The notes beneath the pieces were generated by a model. It did not search any database. It was given only the letters and a program-made list of their open reading frames with translations, and was not told the origin of the DNA. The translations under genes and the position numbers were made by a program. From Symsagittifera roscoffensis (taxonomy: Eukaryota; Xenacoelomorpha; Acoela; Convolutidae): a stretch of DNA of 64,000 bases. This document shows positions 53,901 to 64,000 of this stretch, in pieces (within the stretch, counting starts at the first letter, position 1; every line of letters starts with the position of its first letter). The stretch lies in the NCBI RefSeq assembly GCF_963678635.1, contig NC_087068.1, forward strand, positions 6,913,907 to 6,977,906, given 5' to 3'.

Positions 53901-56900
53901 GGGATGCTATTTTCACCTCTGTCAGAGCTTTATGCGAAAATATCTGAATTGGGCCTTAAAAAGACTTACGAATCAAACAGCGAGCTAGTCTTAGCGCTGA
54001 ATATGATTCCTGCGCTTAGTTTTGTGCCGGAGTCAAAAGTGGAAATCGATTTCGACCTGGTCATTGAGTAAATATGCAATGTGGCAACCAAACTGGATTT
54101 TTCACAAAACGATCTCGAAAAATTAGACCAGCTCACTGCTTATTTCCAAAAAACGTAAGTTAGAGGGGATTTGATTGGCCGAAAAACACTTTTTCCTATT
54201 TCTCTATAGAACCATTATCAAAATGCTGTGTGTGGTCTAGCCCGAACCACAAATGCAGTTGAAGGGTGGCATCTAGGTGTAACCGCTTTGTTTCAAGGCA
54301 GCCATCCTTCAATATATACGTTTCTCGAAAAAAATTCAACTGGATTCCTTGGCCGGATTCCAATCAAAATTCAACATTTTGAAGGCATCCAGCGGCACTA
54401 TCAAATTATCCCGGAAGAAGTACCGTGATCTGAATAAAAAAGTTCAACAGATAACAAGTTCATATACAGACTCTAACTTATTGTCTCATATCCGTTCACT
54501 TGCCCATTTAACCTATTAAATTTTGTTTTAGTTTTTGCCTAATTTATCCTAAATTTAAATTTGTTTGATCAACTTTTTTATAGACGTCTCCTTGCACCCT
54601 CCCGGAGAACGCCGAAACGCAATACTACGACTCGCATTCGAAAAAGCTGTCTCTAGCCATTTAATCCCAGAGCAACTGCTCTTATTTACGGGACGCTAGG
54701 TTGGGGGTAGGGGCCTGACGGCCCTTTGAGTATTGCTACAATTGAACTTTGAATTTTCAAGTTCAATTGTAGTCTAAGCTGTTTTGAAGTTTGGGATCTT
54801 AAGGTAAGGGATCTGTCATGTAACCGAAAAATCGAACTGAAAAATGCGTAGAAATACTTTCAAGTTGTCAACAAAACAGGCACCAAAAAGAAGCGTTATA
54901 CGGGGTCTTGTTATCTACCATACGAAAGACTTTTTAATCGTGATTCGAGCTGCAATTGAAAACTTAAGCTAGAACTTATCGAAATCAAGACCTGCTTACA
55001 CCTCCGCCCTTAAAACTATCAAAATTATTGATAAAAAGCGGTTTTTGTGTACAAAATAGAATCATGAAGAAGTTTCAAAATGTTTTGTATGTTTTGTCTA
55101 AAATTATAATTTGGTTTACAAGCTCGTTCTTATTTTATCATTAGTATTTCTTGCTTTTTAAACAAAATTAGTTAGTTTAGTATAAAAAATGTTAATGAAT
55201 TGAATATGAAAATACTTTTTATTAGACTTTTGGTTGAAAGTTGGTTTTATTTGAAATTATGCCTATTTCATTAAGTTTATATGCGTTTGTATAGTTCTCT
55301 AATCACACCACGCACTATAAACGTCACTTATTTGAAAAAAAAACGAAAGAAAAATTTCTGTTGTTCCCGAAAATCTGTTTCTAAACGATATAGCTAATTA
55401 AGCTTATCACTCAAATGTTTAGTTAATTGGTTAGCTTTTTGGTAGGTAATCTGGAAAACTGCGATTCCATATGGGTAGTTTTTTAAATAGTTATCCTGTC
55501 CTTATGTGTGCTTAATCCATTTCACCGCAGATTCAAAAAAATCAGAAGCAGAAGCTTAAACTTTCAATTTAAATAATTTTCAGAGACCAAAAGAAAAGTG
55601 AAGAACTTCGTCAGTTGGTGGAGGAGCGAGACGAGACCGAGGATGAAATTAAACAGCAGGCGGACGAGGAGAAACAACTGGACGCCGAATTGAAGAGAGC
55701 CGAGAAAGAGTTGAGGGAGAAACTGAAGGCGTCCGGAGGAGCTTCTGGATCGAGTGAGGGAGCCAGACAGAGAACGTCTAAACAGATACGCACTCTGGAG
55801 AATAAACTAGATAATGTTAGTCTATGCCAGTCTTCATAGTCTGTCAGTGATCAATTTACAGTTCATGGGTTGACAGTTCGATCCTCTGGGTGCGCGTTGA
55901 TTAAGCGTTTTTTTTCTTCGTAAAGCTGAGCAATAAGAACTTGATTTCATTTAGTGTTCACGTGCTATAGTACTTGTTCTTTTTCAAGTGTTAAATGAAT
56001 ACAAGCCGAAATTCATATTCTCCTTTTATTTCCGGTTTGATCTTACTTCAGCTGTTTTATTCACACCTCACACGTTTTTCAGACCCTGAAGAAGTTCAGC
56101 AGCCAGCTGGCAGACAACCAGAGACTGAGGAAGGAAGTGGACAGTGCTAGGTATGAGAAGAACAGGTTCGAGGAAGTGTACCGGAAGCTGGAGCAGCACA
56201 ACGAGGCCATCCGGGTGGAGATGGGCAGGATCATCGACCAGAGCAACCAGGCCTACGACCAGAGAGAGGAGGCCCAGAACAAAATCATATCTGGAAAGGA
56301 GAAGGCCGACAAGGTAATACACACTATCACACACGCGGTCAATAATCACCAATTCCGTTCGATAAAAACAGGTACTATAAAAATGTATGAGATGGTTTTT
56401 TTTAAAATTTGTTTGAGACGCTTTGGAAAAAATTTTTGCTTTTTTGAAAAAAAAATAGTTTTTCTCAAACACTACTCCACCTGTTTTCAATGGTACCAAT
56501 GGAAAGTCTGCCTACTCCCCTGTGCGTCTCTAGTCTTTTTTAAACCTTACCCCACTTTCTAAAGCCTTCGAAAAAGTATGTGAGGGAAAATCTTGACCCC
56601 ACATACTTTTTATTTTTTCTCAAAAAATACTCTCCCAAATCAAAGATTTTAGGTTCAATGGATAAAACGGGTTGTGGGAAGATCTCCTGCATAAGCGGCT
56701 GCGTTCAAGTTTTTTAAGCAAAAAGTTATGGCCCCTGGAAGTCTTTTCTCGAAAACTATCCTTCCAAATCTGAGATTTTGACTTCAATCATAAGGGCACG
56801 TTTTGGGAAGCTCCTGCGCATTAGTAGCTACGCCCATATTTTTTTAATTGAAAAGAAATGACAAAATAGCGAGTTTTTGACCGTTTTTTGAAAATATTTG

Positions 56901-59900
56901 ACTCTTATCAAAAACTACCCTCCCAAATCTGAGATTTTGGGCTCAGCAGAGAGAACGAGGCGTGTGAAGCTCCCCTGTTTTAGGCTACATCTATACTTTT
57001 TTACAATGAAAGTTATGGCCCTCGTAAAAGTCAAATTTTCCATTTTTTGACCGTTTTTTTGAAACTTGACTTTTCTCAAAAACTACCGACCCAAATCTGA
57101 GATTGTGGTTTCTGTGGATGGAACATATTGTGCGAATTTCTTCTGCATAAGCGGCTGCTACCAATTTCTCTATAAGCAAAAAGTTATGGCCACCCCAAAT
57201 CTCGAATTTTCGATTTTTTGACCGTTTTTTGAAATTTTTTGATTTTTCTCGAAAACTACCCTCCCAAATATGAGTTTTTGATTCCCAACGAAAAGACGGG
57301 TTGTAGGGAAGCTCCTCTGCATGATCGGCTAGCACACATTTTTTTATTAAAAGAGTTACGCCCTCGGAAAATTATGAAATTGTTTAACCGTTTTTTGCAA
57401 TTTGTTGACTTGTCTCGAAAACTACCATCCCAAATTTGAGATTTTGGGTTCACTCAAAAGAAAGGGTTGAGCGAAGCTCCACTGTGTAAGCGCTTACGTC
57501 CAAATTTTCGAACAAAAAAATTATGGCCTTTAGATGTTTTGATTTTTTGTCCGTTTCTTGAAATATTTAAGCCTTTCCGAAAGCAACTCAATCTGATATC
57601 AAGGGTTTAATTGAGGCAACAAAATGTGGGAAGCATCCGCGCATAAGATGATCAACCTCAAAAGTTGTACAAAAAAGTTAGGTATCTGGGAAAATTCCAT
57701 AATAACAAAAGTTTTCACTGACTTTTTAATAGAGCAACAGCTTAAGTCTTGGGTGAAGCCCAATATTTAAACTTCGATTTCAAACATTTTAAACAGTTCA
57801 TCCCGCATCAGTACAACAAAATCAAAAATTACCAAACAGGTACCTCCAGTTGTAGCTGGACCCCTAGCTTATCATCGACTTTTACCCGCCGTCAAATATC
57901 AACAGCTAACAGAAACATCAAGTTTATACGGCAAAAAGTGCAGTTTGCAGTTTAAAAAAGTATATCTGGGACTGCCTCATTGGCAAAACTCCAATGCTGA
58001 CAGATGCTTCTGTAAACATATTTCCATTGCCGATATTTTTCTGGACAAAAAAGTTGACCTTATTCTTCTGACGTTTTACTTTTTCCGAGACACTTCGAGT
58101 TTCACGTGCCACAGGACAATTTGGCGCTTAAAGTTTGACCATTTTTGCATATTTGACACCTTTGAGAACGGTTCTGACTTCTTTTTTGTTTCGTTTTTTT
58201 TTGCACATCTGATAGAGGGCTATGTGGGTCCTTACAAATGATGTCATACAAAATGGGATGACGTAATCCTGAGGTAATTAAGTGAATGTTGTGATAATGA
58301 CGATGATTATGATGATGTAATAATGATGTAATAGGAGGAGGCGACGCACCAGAGTGAGATGCGGGAGCTGCAGAGGAGTATTGACCACGAGAAGAAGTTG
58401 AGACAGTTCATGGACATCAAGAAGAGCGAGAGGGAGGAGGACGAGTTCACCAAACAGCACAAGAGGAAAAAGGGTACAGAGTCGAACCACTCAGTAATTA
58501 TAATGGGGGATGGGGTTCTCAGGGCCGAAGATTTTGTTTGACTGGTACTTTTCAGCCAATCAACGTCCTCTAAGCTTCGAAAAACTGACTGATTTTTGCG
58601 CTTATTTCTTCCAACTTTTTAAAAATTTGCATAATTTAAAGGTAGCATAATTTTCAGGCATTTAGTGAATCGATCATGGGAGATTCTAGCAACCATCGCC
58701 TCAAAATGAAGGTCTAGCTAGTTAAACAATGAACCGTTTGGTCGCAAAAGCAACGGTGGAGTTGGTGGTTAAATGAAAGTTGTGACACAGAAGCGAAGCT
58801 GAGCTTTGCACCACTTGCGATACAAATATGAATGTTATGAAAATCAAACGGAAAAAAATTCAAAAAATCGTTTTTGTCAAAAAAAAGTTGCAACAAAAGC
58901 CCAAAATACCCGAAAAAATTTCCTCTACCATTCGAAACTCTACGAAGAGCTTTGGGAATGCTATGCAGAAGCCAAGTTTTTAAAAATCCTTTGCGGACAA
59001 AAAAGCAGACCCACAGTAACTAAATTAGCCAAAATTTTTTATTCGCAAGAAAAACAAATCTCAACTGGAATCGAACTCCCGGGCTTTGTCGTCTCAAGCA
59101 TGGGGGTTGCAGTAATTTGCAATAAAGCTGAACTATTGAGTTACGGTAACCAAGCCGGCAAAAATAAAACGGATGATAGTCCGATAAAGCAGGAAAACTC
59201 TAGTTTGCAAAAAAGGGCCTGGCCGGATTCTAACCACAAGCTTTTGCCATCTAACGCTGTTGTTTTACCCCTACACCAGATGTGCCGGATGGTTGATTGG
59301 ATTTGAATTAATAATTACCAAGCGGCGGTAACAAAGACGGAAATACCTGAGCAGAAACCCTTCATGCCGAAAAAATACTCAAAATTTTTAACTTATAAAA
59401 ATGTTAAGTCACTTTTCTTTTCCCCCCAGATCACACTTACGCGCACAAAAAAAAATTTCGGTCTTAACGACGTAATGCGAGGCCACAAAGTCGATATTAA
59501 TTAAGCCGATATTAAAGACAAAAAAAATGATTAAAAAATGAACAAATTGAGCTGGTAAAATTACAAAATGTGACAAGAAAATTTCGATTCGGCTGGATTT
59601 TCTAAGTGCTTAGAGAATTGTTTACAGCTTAAATAAACGATTCATAAATGTGGCAACTAAGCTGACAAAACATAAATAGACATAAATAGACAAATAATAG
59701 GTCGAAATGTTTTTGAACCGGAATATTTTCCGTTTGAAAAAAAACTGGTCCTGGTGAGATTCGAACCCAGGACTTGTGTCGTATCAGTCGTATTTGTTAC
59801 GACCAGGCTAAGCGTGCAAGAGACACTACCAACTTTAAAATTTTTATGAACTAAGGTATTACCAGTTCATTGAGTCCTGTGGACAAAGTTGCCTACGAAA

Positions 59901-62900
59901 AAAAGTCTAATACCCAATTAAATAGTATCTGGAACTTGACCAAAACTGAATTTTTTTGTTATCATCGGTACTGGTGACACTCGTCGTAAGAAATGCAAAA
60001 AACAATTTAATCAAAAGTCTAGCAGCAGAAAAAATCCGATTATGCTTCAAAACTATTTCTCATTAGAATATCTTACACGAGATTTTTGAATTTTGCATGT
60101 TTCATATCTCTTCAAAATTAAAAAACTTTATGATTGTTTATCTTTTTGCTTTTTTGGCGAGTTAAATTATCGGATACTTTCCTGAAATCTAAATTTTTTC
60201 AAAGTTTTGAAATATTGAAGCAGTAAATTTTCTGCAAATTTTGCAATGGTAGAGCGATTTTGAGCGATAAATTTATTTAGCTATTTGTTCGTGAAATCCA
60301 AAACAGCAAAAAAAAATCAGATAAAAAACCGTGTTGCGGATTCGCGACAAATTTGTTTTCAGCCTGTTGCGGAATCCGCTTACAGTTCACAAAATACACA
60401 GTTTGGTTTCGCAATGAACTATATCTTAAATAAGTTAAGACCATTTATCCACAAGGGAAAGGACCAACATACGAGCTGTTCAGTTCTTCACGGATAACCG
60501 CTGTTGTGCCCCTGCTTAATAATTGCATAGAATTTTTTGGTTATTTTTCTGGGCTCGGTAATGTTTCTTCACCCTCAATCAACGAGTACGGATCATGGTG
60601 GGCCTCGAACATCCGACCTATCGATTTAGAGGCGGAGACTTAACTATCTAATTTTGTGTTGTGTAATTGCAGAAGAGGAGATGCGTGAGAAGAAGGCGAA
60701 GGAGGGACAGAAGGACACTGCGGAGATATACGAGAAGGCGATCAGGGAGATAGAGAGGATCACTGCCGCCTCCTCCACTCACAGACACGAAGGGGATGAT
60801 CAGCTCGAAGGTAAAGGCAATAAAAACAATCTATTACTGCTACAAAATGGCCGACGTGAAAAATATTTGTGGCCTCGACCGTTTTGTTAGACCTCGAATA
60901 GCCCCTTACCCACCTTCTGAAAATCCTCAATCTGCCCAGGCAACATCCAAACTGAAAATTTTGAACAAAAAAAAAGAAATAAAATACAAGGATAGCCGGT
61001 TACTGTGCAAGTAGCACAAAATATTCCGACTATAATCTTTTAAAAATACAATTTTTTTTTCATCAAATTAGTGCCATTTTTTGGCCTTGAGTAATAAAAG
61101 AAGCTGAATGAAAAACTAGAGATTCGACTTATTCGACAATCACAGTAAAATAAGCATACTAAAACAATTTTTGTAGAAAATGAATGACATTTTTTTGATA
61201 TTTTTGTTCGTTTTTTTATTCATTTTCTAGAAAAACTGTTTTAGTATGCTCATTTTACTATGATTGTCGATTATGCCTAATCTCTAATTTTTTGTTCAGC
61301 TTCTTTTATTAGGCAAGGCCAAAAAAAATGGCACTAATTTGAAAAAAAGTTTGTATTTTTTAAAGATTTTAGTCGGAATATTCTGTGCTACTTGCACAGT
61401 AACCGGTTATTCTTGATTTTTATTTCTTGTAAGGGGTAAGTTGAATCAAACTTCAAAAATCCAAAAAATTGCAAAAGAAATGAAACAAGTTTTTGAATTT
61501 TTAATAATTTTGTTCGTTTTTCTAAAAAATTTTTCAATTTTTTGGTGATCTTTTGAAGTTTTTGATTCCAAAAAGACGCTAAAGTACTCAAAAGAACTAA
61601 GGTTACTCGAGTAAAACAAAGTTTTGATGTTTTAATTTAAGCTATTGTAAGCTTTTGAGCCATCAAAAAGCTTTTGTAAGCCTGTTCGCTCGCTTCATTC
61701 GCTCGATTTAAGACGAAAAACCTAAAATGTCGGAACAGTTTTTCTTGACACTGAAAAAAAAGAGAAAAAAACTACACCCGAATACAAAGTTTCTCCCCAT
61801 TTTTTCAAATTGTTGGATCAAAAAAATGTACAATTCGTCGGTTTGACTAATTTGACTGAAGTTGTCAAATAAGTCATGCCGTTGATTCGATGCAAAACTA
61901 GTTGATAGTACTTTTTTGTCTCGAAATTTTTGGTTTTGTTTGTTACCTGGGGTTTTTGCGCAAGGTTCATTCACGCAAACAGTTGTTTTAGATTTTTTTT
62001 AAGATAGACGTCAGAATTGACAAAAATTGCTCGTTGTAATCCTAATTTTCTGACCACAGCAATTTCAAATATAATTTGAAATAGATAAAGAAAATACGAG
62101 TTAAGAAAAATATCAAAAAGCAGATTAAGTATTTTCTGAATTTGCAAAATAAAATTCAAAATAGTTTTTAAAATTTTACGACATTTTTATTTCTTCTTTT
62201 TTTTCAAATTCACTGAAAAACTTGACTTGAAAATATTGAACTGCGAGAATCAGAAACAATGATAGTTTAAATAACGATCAATTCGTATTTGAATTAAATT
62301 GAGTCTGTCAATTTATGGAAGAAAGATCAGCGTCTCAGAGGTTTTTGTATAATTTAAATTGAAATAGTCAGACCATTTTTCCTCGACATTGAGACGACTT
62401 TGAAGACTTTTTAGAATCCCATTAGGGCTTTTCTATCATACAATTTTTGACCCCTACGAGTTTTCCTGGGGTAACCGAAATTGGCTGGAAAAAAATAAAA
62501 GCAGACCCTAATTGTACCAAAGACTTATCAATTGTTGGTTTTTGCGTAGTTTTTCAAAACTTTTTGAGTTGAAAAAATTTCTTGTTTTCTAGAAAAAGTT
62601 ATCTCTTTTATTGTTACGAGCTTTGGCAAGAAACTTTTTTCCCCGATTGTGGTTTTCAAAACTTTTTTGTGATTTTGTTCACTAATTCATTATCACATGT
62701 ACTATTTATAATTATTTTCCGCGCCGTGCCTTGTTCATTTGAATTAATTTTTGATTTGATTTGTTCTTTGGTTACAATCATAGCATATGTAGCATTCAAA
62801 GTTTTGACCAACAGGTGAAAAAAAACCTTATAGAAGCACGAGATTGTGCTTTCGAGCTAAGAAATTTTGTCATTTCTATGAACCAAAATCTGTAAATTGT

Positions 62901-63776
62901 TTATTCCCCAATAAGCAGTTATTTATGCTTTAGGTTTTGTGAAAACCGTTTTATTTAAGTTTTTTATGCATTTATTTAGTGCTAGAGTCATCTCAATTTT
63001 TTAAGTCCTCTATTGAGTTAGCTTTAAGTAAGATGCTTCTATAAACATCAAATTTTTTATTTAGGTTTTATTATGTTGTTTTTGAAATCGTGACATAATG
63101 TATGAAAACCAATGACCCTAATTCTTTTCCTTGTGGTACACTATTTTTCAGTATTTTTGGTAAGAATATTCACTTTGAAGCTTAAACTCTTAAATAGGCT
63201 AGATGAATTGATTGTGGTCGCTCAACTAGTTTGTCAAAACCTTCACAAAAAAAACAAAAAGCGAATTTCAGCATTTAAAAATTTTAAAAAAAAAATTTGC
63301 CTGTCGCTCAGAAATAAGTTTCATTCTGTGATTCTTTTTTACTGTTTTATGAAAACATAGACATTTTTTTATCGTTTTGAAAACCAAAAATGTAGAAAAA
63401 TCCGTAGTTTTTAAAACTCTGCAGTATCCCCTCGCGAAAATTGATCATCGTGGTTGCAGATGTCTTAAGCCTGCGTTAAGAATACTCTGCTTAATTTTTG
63501 GCGAATTCAAAATCAGTTCATATTAAGTGGAACCCTTCGGGAGCGAGGGTCGTTGTTTCATGTCATTGATTGGGAAGCTCTCTTAATAGATGTTTATAAT
63601 GCTTTCTCAGTTTGTGATCAGTTTTAATTTCAGGTGAGAGTAAAGAGAGTGAGAGCGAGCGGCTGGAGTTGATAGTGAGTCGTTTCATCGAGAACGAGGA
63701 GAGGAACTTCGCACTGTTCCAGTTCATCAATGACCAGAATAACACCATCGAGAATCGAAAGGACGAACTAGACAAG
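50864..63776 (+). CDS. ODAD1: Outer dynein arm docking complex protein, ODAD1 (CCDC114)/CCDC63 family, 5' seven coding exons
   Basis: Proteins of this family form coiled coils that dock outer dynein arms to ciliary doublet microtubules. Exons: 50864-50921, 51162-51345, 55584-55815, 56083-56313, 58335-58473, 60673-60810, 63634-63776. All introns are GT-AG and exon phases join without a break, giving 375 codons (1125 bp). The start MPHPRSAGKSDADDQNDQML leads into EAELNKLINHHRVIDKDRTA, the family's N-terminal motif. Long Glu/Lys/Arg-rich coiled coils follow. Exon 7 has RFIENEERNFALFQFINDQN, the NEERNFALF-(Y/F)-(V/I)N signature of ODAD1/CCDC63. Family members are about 560-670 aa, so the gene continues past the right edge. 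ODAD1 and CCDC63 cannot be separated confidently. Exon GC content is far higher than that of the repeat-filled introns. Confidence 0.8.
51162..51345 (+). CDS. ODAD1: ODAD1-like coding exon 2
   Basis: Acceptor TTCTTTTTAG, donor AGCAG|GTACTC. It encodes EAELNKLINHHRVIDKDR followed by a coiled coil ending SDQNQS. Phase 2 at the end, with AG joining A of exon 3 to form Arg. Confidence 0.8.
51640..51830 (+). repeat. tRNA-derived SINE-like element in intron 2
   Basis: An A-box-like TGGCGCATCGGTAGCG (51659-51674) and a B-box-like GGGTTCAATTCGC (51703-51715) lie about 45 bp apart, as in a tRNA head. A unique body and an A-rich tail (near 51812) follow. The acceptor ends do not pair as a functional tRNA. 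Confidence 0.5.
53096..54430 (+). pseudogene. FLYWCH/MULE transposase relic in intron 2 of the ODAD1-like gene
   Basis: MULE transposases cut and paste DNA. Remnants in order: a FLYWCH-type zinc finger (SFTCGTSQKGQTLIILDGHE then HWRCSKWRSC) at 53096-53230; a linker continuing in another frame to 53560; the catalytic region in 53503-53889 (TWLVDGTFKICPSQFYQLYT with the Asp of DGTF, then ERILIDFEIAALSAF with a second acidic site); KGCYFHLCQSFMRK in a shifted frame near 53900-53940; and, after a 55-bp GT-AG intron (54155-54209), CGLARTTNAVEGWHLGVTAL (with the N-x-x-E-x-W-H motif). Stops and frameshifts (poly-T near 53551; TAA at 53887; TAA near 54068) make it inactive. It lies on the same strand as the host gene. 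Confidence 0.8.
54736..54772. repeat. Perfect 13-bp-arm hairpin in intron 2
   Basis: CTACAATTGAACT, 11-nt loop, AGTTCAATTGTAG, a short distance downstream of the MULE relic. Confidence 0.6.
55584..55815 (+). CDS. ODAD1: ODAD1-like coding exon 3
   Basis: Acceptor AATTTTCAG, donor GATAAT|GTTAGT. Encodes DQKKSEELRQLVEERDETED, more coiled coil and a Gly/Ser-rich hinge (ASGGASGSSEGARQ). Ends in phase 0. Confidence 0.8.
55850..55912 (+). repeat. tRNA-like B-box fragment in intron 3
   Basis: GACAGTTCGATCCTCTGG (55871-55888) carries a near-consensus B box. An A box is unclear and the cloverleaf does not close, so this is probably a truncated tRNA-derived SINE. Confidence 0.3.
56083..56313 (+). CDS. 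ODAD1: ODAD1-like coding exon 4
   Basis: Acceptor CGTTTTTCAG, donor GACAAG|GTAATA. 77 codons with TLKKFSSQLADNQRLRKEVD and YEKNRFEEVYRKLEQHNEAI, continuous coiled coil. Phase 0 on both sides. Confidence 0.85.
56560..57740. repeat. Tandem satellite of about 165 bp in intron 4, about 7 units
   Basis: Each unit contains AAAACTACCCTCCCAAATCT, GAGATTTTGGGTTCA, GGGAAGCTCCTCTGCATAAG, AAAAAGTTATGGCC and GACCGTTTTTTGAAA in order. Unit starts lie near 56625, 56750, 56904, 57082, 57254, 57418 and (weak) 57575. The units differ by roughly 15-30%, so the array is old. Confidence 0.75.
58335..58473 (+). CDS. ODAD1: ODAD1-like coding exon 5
   Basis: Acceptor ATGTAATAG, donor AAAAAGG|GTACAG. Encodes EEATHQSEMRELQRSIDHEK and KLRQFMDIKKSEREEDEF. 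Ends in phase 1. The acceptor lacks a strong pyrimidine tract because ATGATG-type repeats precede it. Confidence 0.8.
58806..59306 (+). other. Unrecognised 166-codon ORF inside intron 5
   Basis: An open frame with ordinary amino-acid composition (HSKLYEELWECYAEAKFLKI) but no recognised domain and no flanking splice sites joining it in frame to the ODAD1-like exons. It could be a degraded transposon fragment or chance. Confidence 0.2.
59745..59835 (-). repeat. tRNA-like sequence (pseudogene or SINE head), minus strand, in intron 5
   Basis: On the minus strand GGGTTCGAATCTC (59766-59778) is a near-consensus B box, and TTAGCCTGGTCGTAAC upstream resembles an A box at a suitable distance. The acceptor stem does not close with the expected 5' end, so it is more likely tRNA-derived than a working tRNA. 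Confidence 0.4.
60673..60810 (+). CDS. ODAD1: ODAD1-like coding exon 6
   Basis: Acceptor GTAATTGCAG, donor CTCGAAG|GTAAAG. Encodes EEMREKKAKEGQKDTAEIYE and a helical segment ending HEGDDQLE. Phase 1 on both sides. Confidence 0.8.
60900..61438. repeat. Large foldback element (arms about 220 bp) next to exon 6
   Basis: The segment about 60972-61191 is an imperfect reverse complement of about 61216-61430. Shared landmarks are AGCATACTAAAACA/TGTTTTAGTATGCT, CGACAATCA/TGATTGTCG, AGTGCCATTTTTTGGCCTTG/its complement, and GGTTACTGTGCAAGTAGCAC/its complement. An outer CCCCTTAC at 60903 pairs with GTAAGGGG at 61429, implying about 65 bp extra in the left arm. The spacer is T-rich, about 25 bp. It starts about 90 bp after the exon 6 donor. 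Confidence 0.8.
61440..63633. other. Remainder of intron 6, no supported features
   Basis: Very AT-rich with only short homopolymer-driven ORFs. I see no conserved coding or RNA signal. Confidence 0.35.
63634..63776 (+). CDS. ODAD1: ODAD1-like coding exon 7 (last in the window)
   Basis: Acceptor TTTAATTTCAG, donor GACAAG|GTATCA. Encodes the family signature SRFIENEERNFALFQFINDQ. The reading frame ends in phase 0 and must continue beyond 64000. Confidence 0.85.
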
Positions 63777-63900
63777 GTATCAACGCCGCTTTTTTCACCC
63801 CCCCCCCCCCTACTTCACAGAAGAATCAGTGTTATGGTAAAGCAAGGGGTTTTACAAGGTAAAGTATGAAAACTAAGAGTGTTTGGAATAGCCTAGGTAG

Positions 63901-64000
63901 TGGAACCTGATCTAAACTACATTTTATTAGATATTTTACCACTGTAAAGTATTTAATATTAATCAATCATGATCCATCTAACTAACAACCCACTTATTTG
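63901..64000 (+). repeat. LTR-like repeat, copy 2, cut by the window edge
   Basis: Starts TGGAACCTGATCTAAACTAC and matches 5448-5559 except for a 12-bp deletion and a point change. It lies 125 bp inside the intron after exon 7, in the same orientation as copy 1. The rest of the element, or a solo LTR, is beyond the edge. Confidence 0.65.

Noticed and set aside
59745-59835. Functional tRNA gene
   Set aside because: Only the B box is good; the acceptor stem and anticodon arm do not form properly.
60570-60640. Second tRNA-like sequence (minus strand) before exon 6
   Set aside because: The B-box-like TGTTCGAGGCC is weak and no A box or cloverleaf could be made.
63796-63812. Poly-C tract after exon 7
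   Set aside because: Simple homopolymer with no sign of a functional role; prone to sequencing error.

Overview
The window is metazoan nuclear DNA from an unidentified animal, AT-rich and dense with transposable elements. Evidence for an animal: spliced genes with GT-AG introns, the 3' end of an IGF2BP-type KH-domain gene, and a multi-exon gene of the ODAD1/CCDC114-CCDC63 family of outer dynein arm docking proteins, so the organism has motile cilia or flagella. Non-LTR retrotransposons, one with a 2A peptide, fit a marine invertebrate or basal deuterostome. I cannot name the species.

Layout, left to right. 1-5.85 kb is the 3' part of an LTR retroelement: a broken envelope-like glycoprotein, an intact 602-codon ORF of unknown function, and an LTR-like end that recurs at the right edge of the window. 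5.85-7.0 kb is a degenerate TCGCG-rich repeat array. 7.0-17.2 kb is AT-rich and built mostly of a composite repeat (about 175-bp subunits within larger modules), interrupted by about 1.9 kb of unrelated DNA. 17.2-27.3 kb has higher GC. It starts with a decayed Ty3/gypsy pol 3' end (integrase zinc domain, DDE core, GPY/F-like tail, then a 798-bp tandem duplication) whose reading frame runs into a macrodomain-like module. Beyond it lie an SGNH-hydrolase-like ORF and several unrecognised ORFs. 27.3-29.9 kb is unassigned.

29.87-30.64 kb (minus) is the KH3-end/KH4 terminal exon of an IGF2BP-like gene. Its 5' edge and splice acceptor are tandemly triplicated. 30.9-47.45 kb is a stack of non-LTR elements: two head-to-tail minus-strand copies (B, then A) of a Tx1/L1-group LINE with ORF1 and an ORF2 carrying endonuclease and reverse transcriptase. 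Copy B is split by a plus-strand retroelement with a PHD-finger ORF and a YLDD reverse transcriptase, which ends beside a 111-bp inverted repeat. Copy A is split by a CR1/L2-type LINE that carries a 2A ribosome-skipping motif at its truncated 5' edge, fused in frame to the host element's ORF1 N-terminus.

47.5-50.8 kb holds a MITE-like hairpin and two LINE remnants. From 50.86 kb to beyond the right edge runs the ODAD1-like gene (plus strand). Seven coding exons are visible, with consistent phases, and encode 375 residues. Its introns contain a FLYWCH/MULE transposase relic, tRNA-derived SINE-like pieces, a tandem satellite of about 165 bp, a large foldback repeat, and the second copy of the LTR-like sequence. 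Apart from the ODAD1-like gene and the IGF2BP-like exon, nearly every coding signal here comes from mobile DNA.
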